Source: Selaginella moellendorffii
Taxonomy: Eukaryota > Streptophyta > Lycopodiopsida > Selaginellales > Selaginellaceae
Reading direction: 5' to 3'
DNA length: 64,000 nt
Assembly (NCBI RefSeq): GCF_000143415.4
Contig: NW_003314352.1
Coordinates: forward strand, 53,602-117,601
Of this stretch, positions 57,931 through 64,000 are shown in pieces (position 1 is the stretch's first letter; each line of letters starts with the position of its first letter). The notes under the pieces were generated by a model. The model worked only from the letters and a program-made list of their open reading frames with translations. It searched no databases and had not been told where the DNA came from. Both the position numbers and the translations under genes were made by a program.

Positions 57931-58601
57931 TTGGGAACCCCCGTGATATTGAGACTAGTCCCTCAATATTCGCTAAATGATAGCTTACCGTGTTTGCCAA
58001 ACACCCTCGCTATCATGCCCTTTGTGTTAGTCTCATTTCAGTCCCAAGTGCTATTTATGGAAAGTGTCTAGATTAACTCATTTGGCATATCTACAAAATG
58101 TAAAGATCAGCCTAAACACAATGGTGTTCGTCCCATGTCCAAATTCGCAATCTAGCACCATTCCATATTTAGTAAGTTTCAGACTTATCCCAAAGACTAA
58201 CTCCTAGTACTAAGGGAGGCTTGGGGAGAAATCCCAAAGCATGTGTCCCTCAAGGGGGGGGGGGGGGGGGCTGTTGGGGGTTCCAAATGTATATAATAGG
58301 GATAGTGGTTGGAATGCATGTCCGACCACCTGAGACATTAATTTGGCTCCCACTAGGCTGTGTCACTCTTTTTTCTGCATCCGGCTTGGGTCTAAGCCCA
58401 AGCTCCACACTACTCTAGTTGGTGGGGTACCCTCCTCCTCGCGTTAGGCCACCGGTATGCCAAAATTGTGCCAGATTCCGTCTAACACCATTTTGCGTGT
58501 AGGTGCTAGATACAGGGAGCTGGTGCTCGTGGGATTGTACCGGACCCTCATTTCGTAGTGCAACAGGCTTGGAGTTCGGCTCCAAATTCAAGTGCACTAC
58601 A
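57931..58601 (+). mobile_element. LTR family C, probable LTR
   Basis: TGTTGGGAACC... to ...GTGCACTACA gives TG...CA ends and 671 bp. It holds a G18 run (about 58254-58271) and TTCCAAATGTATATAATAGG, the shared core module with a good TATA-like sequence. The start is a guess from the TG; the end is supported by the copy at 7182-7191. Confidence 0.5.
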
Positions 58602-60097
58602 ACCAATAAAAGTCAAACTAAGGAACAATTCCAATACTAAATAAATTTTTCATTTTACTTTAGTCACTTTACCACACCTTTGATGATTTAGAGGAGTTTC
58701 ACTCACAACCTTCATAAGTCTTATTCTTGACTTGAGGATATGCTAGCCCCATGAATGGCATCTATGCTACTCAGCCTTTGCACTTGGTCCAAATTCTCCA
58801 CATGTCCGATCCTATGACAAACACCCCAAAGGTACTAGTAACCTATCAACCCATCACACTAAGGCTATGTCCATTCACCTCTGTCATATTAGTAGTTCAA
58901 GACTACTTGTATCACAACCCCATCTCCTAAAGACTAGGCCATCTATTTAGAAGTGGTTATCCCAAAACTACACCTTAATATCCTTAGGATGTCTGGAGAC
59001 ATGGGGAACACCCTTTTCAAATATCCCTTCCTCAGTCCCCAGCAAGTCCCTTTACATCTATAGCCATGCTCTCCAACACTACCACTAGGTTAGGGCCTAA
59101 TGGCCTAACCACTAAGTCCCATTGACCTTAGGACTTTCTTACCTTGTGACAATGTCCTTGGTCACTACACAAGAGGATTGCTCCTTTTCCTTTCCATAAT
59201 TTGGGACTTTGGGATGACATTTCGAAACACCATGGCCCTACATGAGCCTCGTGAGTACTCTCCCCACCTTCCACTTTTGGGTGCCCTAGCCATGAGGCTA
59301 GAGGGTTCTGATAAGCCACACTAATTATCTAACTAAGTAGTGCCACCCACACTTGGATTGGGAGCATTGACCATTGGATCTTCTAAAGGGGCTAGAGCCA
59401 GCTCTTAAACACCTTACCAAGCTACCCCATTTGTTTGTCCATATTCACTCTAGCTTTGGACTCCCTAGTGGTTATATCATCACCCAACACGTGGGTATAA
59501 CCTTCCTGGGCCACACTAGCCTTTCCTGGCCAAATTGGTTCCGTTGTAGTCTAACCCCCACACTCTCCTTACTATACTTTTGGAACCCTTTGCAACTGCC
59601 TTGCCCCCTAGGGGACAATTGCTTTGAGCTTTCACCCCACAATCTGTATTAATATTTGGCCTCAGTGTCAGACTTGGACTCAGTCTAGGTCAAGGTCTCA
59701 GTCTCTGTCTTAGTCTCCATCTCAGACTCCATCTCGGGTTCCATCTCAAGTCCATCTCAAACTCCATCTTGGGTCCATCTTGGCCTCCACCTCGGACTCC
59801 ATCTTGAGTCCATCTCGAACTCCATATTGGACTCCATCTCAAGTCCATCTCGGACTCCACCACAAATCCCATCTCGGGTCCAACTCGGACTACATCTTAG
59901 ACTCCATCTTGGACTCCATCTCGGACTGGTTCATGCTTATTCCTTGATAACTTTATTTGGAATTTCACTTCCACTCTCGACTATCCAAGTCAAAGCTTTT
60001 GGTCCAAACATGTTATGCTTGTTGGACTTCCACTTTAACCACTACTATAGGGCACTTTTTCGGCTCTACTTTGGGGCTCAAAGATTTGTATCTCACA
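58602..60097 (-). mobile_element. LTR family A (diverged) with short leader remnant
   Basis: 58602-58640 is family A leader and primer-binding remnant (AGTCAAACTAAGGAACA); the LTR runs 58641-60097, ending TATCTCACA. The expected TGTAAGCGATT at its inner end has been lost. Strongly C-to-T decayed compared with 355-2080. Confidence 0.75.
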
Positions 60098-60437
60098 ATT
60101 CAAGAATGCTATGTTTCTGAGGCTGTCAATATCTAGGGGTAAAAGGCTGCCAATCAAACTGGATTTACAATTGTGGGATTGATATTACTTATATAAGCTA
60201 GATCCATAGCTCAATTATTTTGAAGTAGATTCTGTGCCAAAGGAGTGGCCAGTTGAGCGAAGCGACAATCTTTTGAAAGAAGAGATTGAAAGTCTAGATA
60301 GAGCAAGTTTCAAGCTGAAGAGTTCCTTAAATCTTATTATTGATATTGCTATGCCACCAATGTAAACACTAGACTAGCATACACGACCAATTAGAAATGG
60401 GAAGGTTGTATAATATAAGTCTTCCATTTCAAAATGT

Positions 60438-60660
60438 GTGCAAGAGAAAATCAAGCTAGCAAAGGAGTTGAAGTGCATAATCACAAAGATAAATTACATC
60501 AATGCTGTGGCTAAGGAGTTTGTTGTTGTGACTGAGTCATCAAAAAGTACGAGCTACACTTTCAAAATCTATGAAAATCCATCCTGTATCTGTCTAGAGT
60601 TTATACAAAGGGAGAATAGGGGAAAGGTATATTTAGCTTGCAAACACATTTATTAAATTT
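60438..60660 (+). pseudogene. SWIM-type zinc-finger fragment
   Basis: A 72-codon frame ending YENPSCICLEF...RGKVYLACKHIY. The spacing C-x-C-x(n)-C-x-H fits the SWIM zinc finger of MULE/FAR1-related proteins. No flanking domains are found, so it is probably a transposase remnant. Confidence 0.5.
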
Positions 60661-60925
60661 TTATGTAGGAACTAAACCAAGATCCTAAGATTAACTATTA
60701 TATCCACTAGACAAGCCTTACAGTTGTGGAGATTGAGAAGTGTTTTTAAATTGTTTTTAGTGTTCGGATCTATATTTATATTTGTATTTTATTGGTCAAA
60801 TTTACTTAGAAATATAGATTAAATCAAAATTTGAAAGATGAAAAAATGTTAGTCAAGATAAACCAATGTTTTTCTTGTGTTTGAGAAGTCAAGAACTCAG
60901 CTCATGAGCTCAAAACCTACCCAGG

Positions 60926-61618
60926 CTCGCCGAGAAGCAATTCAAGGCTGAGGTGAGCACAATTGGAAAAGTACACAATGTCAACTTGGTCTGCCTCCTT
61001 GGCTACTGCGCAAAGGGAGACCACCACCTCCTTGTCTATGAGTTCATGCCAAATAGTTCTCTTGATCACCACCTCTCAGCCTTGTCCTCATTCATTGCCT
61101 CACAAGAAATCTTCTCAACTTGGGAGACTCGACACTCCATCGTGCTCCACAAAAAGTGTGGTGAGCGCATTTTCTACTGCAATGTCAAGCCACAAAATGT
61201 GCTGCTGGACGAGAGCTCCGGCCAAAGGTGTCCGACTTTAAGCTGGTGAGGATGATGAGAAAAGAACTGATGAGCATCACCACCATGCAAGGAACCAGGG
61301 GTACCTCACTCCAGAGTGGCTCGAGAGCCAATCCATCACCCCCAAGGCTGATGTCTATAGCTTTGGATGCTCCTGCTGGATATCTTGAGTGGCAAGGGAG
61401 CTGGGCGGTGGAGACAAGGAATCCGAAAATGCGCCACTGCCACCACCTGGCAAGTGGTATTTCCCAATCTATGCCTTCCACAAGTACATGACCTCGGAGC
61501 TGGAGAGCATTGCCAATCCAAACCCGGAAAACAGCAATCAAGATCGCCCTGTAGTGCATCCACCAGGATCCAGGATCCAGGTCAGCAATGAGCCACATGG
61601 TGCAGATCCTGGAGGGTG
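60926..61618 (+). pseudogene. Receptor-like kinase (G-type lectin/SRK-like) pseudogene
   Basis: Kinase fragments in two frames: KQFKAEVSTIGKVHNVNLVC, LLVYEFMPNSSLD, then FYCNVKPQNVLLDE, where the usual catalytic HCD reads YCN; after a frameshift near 61230, SDFKLVRMMRKE (DFG changed to DFK), TTMQGTRG, and pieces equivalent to EWLESQSITPKADVYSFG in a third frame, then a tail near 61460-61540. No ATP-binding loop or membrane segment upstream. Family is from motif similarity to plant S-domain kinases. Dead by both catalytic changes and frameshifts. Confidence 0.8.
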
Positions 61619-61639
61619 AAGCGGAGGTGCCAACACCAC

Positions 61640-63003
61640 CATTTCCAGACGCTGGTGAGAATGATCTTTAGTTTTCTTATTTAATATTATTTTTTGAATC
61701 AAATAATTATATAAAAATAATAATTTAAATTTGAAGATTATGATGGTATAATTTATACCAAGTGAAATCATTTTAATTCACCATTGCAATTTATAAAGGG
61801 ACTATAGTGAGAAGTGAGCATTTATTTTGTTGGTATTTCATTCACATCTCAAACAGAACAAAGTAAATGGAATAACATAAAATATAGGTGTTTGTATAAG
61901 ATCATTTTTTCGTTATCTTAGTTTTGGTTAAGGATATGTGATCTTAAGCCAAACCCAAGCTTAACTTAGCTCACCCATGTAGCCAGCTTGCTATTGCTGG
62001 GTTCAATTTTAGATTGAAGGTATTAAGCCCTTCAAAAGTGACAAAGACAGAAATTCTTTTCTTCCTGGAAGTTCTCCACAACCATGTCAGTAACATCATG
62101 TGTTTATAGACTTCTAAAAAGAATATGATCTAGCTGTTGAAAATAACTAGACTAAGAGGTGTTGACCAACCTTGAACAATTGCAGCATTTTTGGTGTGGA
62201 AATCCACACTATTTCCACAAAAAGCATCCAAGGACACAATAGTGATCTGGCTGCTACAGGCACCTACTTTCTTGAGCATCACAAGAAGTGTGGGTGATGG
62301 AAGATTGCATGGCAGCCTTGTTGCACCAAGGTGAGTGATCTTCTTTAATGTATTATTTCCTTTGACCCTGATGACCTTGAAAACCAACAAAAATAAATGT
62401 TATTCTAAGAATATTCTTTTTCAAAAGTATAAAGGTTAAATGTTAAAAAGAGATTTACAGCTGACACATAGATTGCACAAAAGACTTTTACCTTGGGAAA
62501 ATTGGGGTCCAACACCAAACAGTAACATCATAGAGATCTAGGTGGGATGCTTGATGTTAACTCATGTACCACCTATCCAGATGCCCATGCGGCATATGGG
62601 CATCTAGATAACTTATATGCAGTAAAGCCTGATCTGTATTAAGGAACAAGGTGTGCTTTCCTAAACTCAAAGCATGGTGTGACACCATGTAGCTCAGTCA
62701 GGCACTCAATTTTGAGAATATTCTTTCTTAATCTAGGTGTTAACTACCAGTTTAATCCAATAGTTGTGCTAATTTATTTGAACCAATATTAGATACAAAT
62801 ATACTGATTTTCGGTGAGTACTATTATTATTATTATTATTATTTATAAGTTTAAGATCATTAGTAGAAAACATGAGATCACATAAATCAGAATATTTGGG
62901 TTTGAAAAAAGTCTAGCAACTGATTAGTTGTACCTTAGATGTTTGACTTAATGCAGTGTAGATTATAAAAGGAAGTTCTTTTACCTCATATTACCATGTA
63001 AGT
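61640..63003. other. Intergenic region with an (ATT)n microsatellite
   Basis: No gene I can support. A 22-base TAT/TTA triplet run lies at about 62821-62842. An 86-codon minus-strand frame (62390-62130) has no recognised similarity. Confidence 0.55.
62964..62970 (+). promoter_or_regulatory. Putative TATA box of the Ole e 1-like gene
   Basis: TATAAAA, 34 bases upstream of the start codon, implying a very short 5' leader if used. Confidence 0.45.
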
Positions 63004-64000
63004 ATGGAAAACAAAACATTTCTCTATTTAGTTTTATTACTTGCAGTCATTCTGAAAAATGAGAATTTTTGTGCTGCCACTACAAGTATCAAAGTGGATG
63101 GCTATGTTTATTGTACTAACTGTGGTTCACTCTCTCAGAATGGCATCTTCAGTAAGAAAAATGATCTATCTTCTGTATTTTTCTAATCATGTTATATCTT
63201 TCAGATGCCAAAGTAAACCTAGTTTGTCCAGGAGACAGTGATTCATCATTTACAAATAGAAGAGGATACTTTAATATCTTTCAATTAGTGAAGACTGGAA
63301 CAGATATTGGGAGTTGTCAAGTGAGTGTGGATACAAGTAGAGCACCCCAGGGGTGTTCTTTCTTAACAGACATAAATGGTGGATCAAGTGGCCAATCTTT
63401 AAGCACATGCACCAATAATGGAAATAAGAAGTTCACTTGTGGACCCTATTATTTTACTCCAAATGCTTGTTCACCTCCACCACCACCAAGTTCTCCACCT
63501 CCACCACCACCAAGTCCACCTCCTCCTCCTCCACCACCACCACGACTAAAAACTCCACCGCCACGACCTAGAAAACCACCACCACCACCCCCTAGAACAC
63601 CACCCCTACCGCCGAACCCCCCCACACGAACTCCTCCACCACCACCCCCTAGAACACCACCACTACCACCAAAACCACCAATACGAACACCACCACCACC
63701 ACCTCGAACACCACCACCACTACCACCAACACCACCAACACCAACACCACCACCACCACCAACAACTCCTCCGCCACCACCACCAACAACACCACCACCA
63801 CCACCACCAAGACCTCCACCACCACCACCACCAAGAACACCACCACCACCACCACCACGAACACCTCCACCACCACTACCACCACCACCACCATCGCCAC
63901 CGACAACAACACCACCTCCACCACCACCAAGAACACCTCCACCACCACGACTAGCGACACCACCCCCACCAACTCCAACACTACCACCACCACCACCATG
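63004..64000 (+). CDS. Secreted Ole e 1-like / extensin-like proline-rich protein (3' truncated by window)
   Basis: Exon 1 63004-63151, intron 63152-63204 (53 nt, GTAAGA...TTTCAG), exon 2 63205 to the window end, open throughout. Residues 1-25 form a signal peptide (hydrophobic FLYLVLLLAVIL). Then an Ole e 1-type domain begins DGYVYCTNCG and continues with NAKVNLVCPG after the splice, with further Cys spaced as in the family. From about residue 135 the chain is almost all Pro with Ser, Thr and Arg (SPPPPP, RTPPPPPP). Such proteins are exported to the cell wall. The intron is needed: reading through it gives a stop at 63184. Ser-Pro runs could be glycosylated if prolines are hydroxylated. The C-terminus is not seen. 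Confidence 0.85.

Noticed and set aside
60098-60437. Possible host exon before the SWIM fragment
   Set aside because: Short frames only, with stops; no recognisable motif links it to the fragment at 60438.
63649-63999. 116-codon Val-rich minus-strand frame
   Set aside because: It is the antisense of the proline-rich exon (CCA triplets read as Val/Gly/Trp) and has no independent support.

Overview
The window is repeat-dominated nuclear DNA of a land plant. The end gene at 63.0 kb (signal peptide, Ole e 1-type cysteine domain, extensin-like proline tail) has a 53-nt intron. Two transposable-element families also carry GT-AG introns of 38-57 nt. Introns this short as the norm fit a Selaginella-type lycophyte better than a seed plant; that assignment is inference, not proof.

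Layout. 1-2080: 5' LTR and leader of a minus-strand LTR element (family A, long LTRs, no recognisable genes). 2.08-6.0 kb: decayed MULE-like transposase remnant, AT-rich DNA, a minisatellite, a fold-back element and a proline-rich fragment. 6.0-7.2 kb: a TRIM-like short-LTR element (family D) cut by a family C LTR. 7.6-41.1 kb: a pair of inverted repeat arms of about 2.1-2.6 kb. The left arm holds a four-level nest: (1) the arm; (2) an old, decayed chromovirus (Ty3/gypsy, family B, minus strand, 9343-37724, TSD ACTTG); (3) a large DNA transposon inside that element's 5' LTR (15733-36652, 24-bp perfect TIRs, TSD TAAG); (4) a young, nearly intact family B chromovirus (23478-31008, plus strand, LTRs of 1148 bp, TSD AGAAT) inside the transposon's cargo gene. 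41.2-50.2 kb: more family A, B and D fragments. 50204-55393: a second, inverted and truncated copy of the DNA transposon, abutting a different gypsy RNase H-integrase fragment (55.4-57.4 kb). 57.9-60.1 kb: family C and A LTRs. 60.4-64 kb: a SWIM-type fragment, a dead receptor-kinase pseudogene, and the Ole e 1/extensin-like gene, which runs off the right edge.

The most unusual entity is the DNA transposon. About 13.4 kb without the inserted retroelement, it carries two divergent genes. One is a DDE-type transposase resembling the DUF7869 family, broken by one TGA. The other is a large multi-exon cargo gene with a ParB-like fold region, an acidic/low-complexity middle and a C-terminal FCP1/NIF-like HAD domain of the plant DLNG type. 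A 22-bp palindrome, ATGGCRTG-N6-CAYGCCAT, is dispersed through both copies, but I did not see it in the neighbouring retroelements. Several copies fill most of a 38-54 nt intron of the cargo gene. The two transposon copies have different lesions, so comparing them reveals exon boundaries and ancestral reading frames.

The young chromovirus is also notable. Two mini-introns of 47 and 52 nt interrupt its single gag-pol frame, the first only four codons before the integrase catalytic glutamate. Both introns are present at the same places in the old decayed copy.
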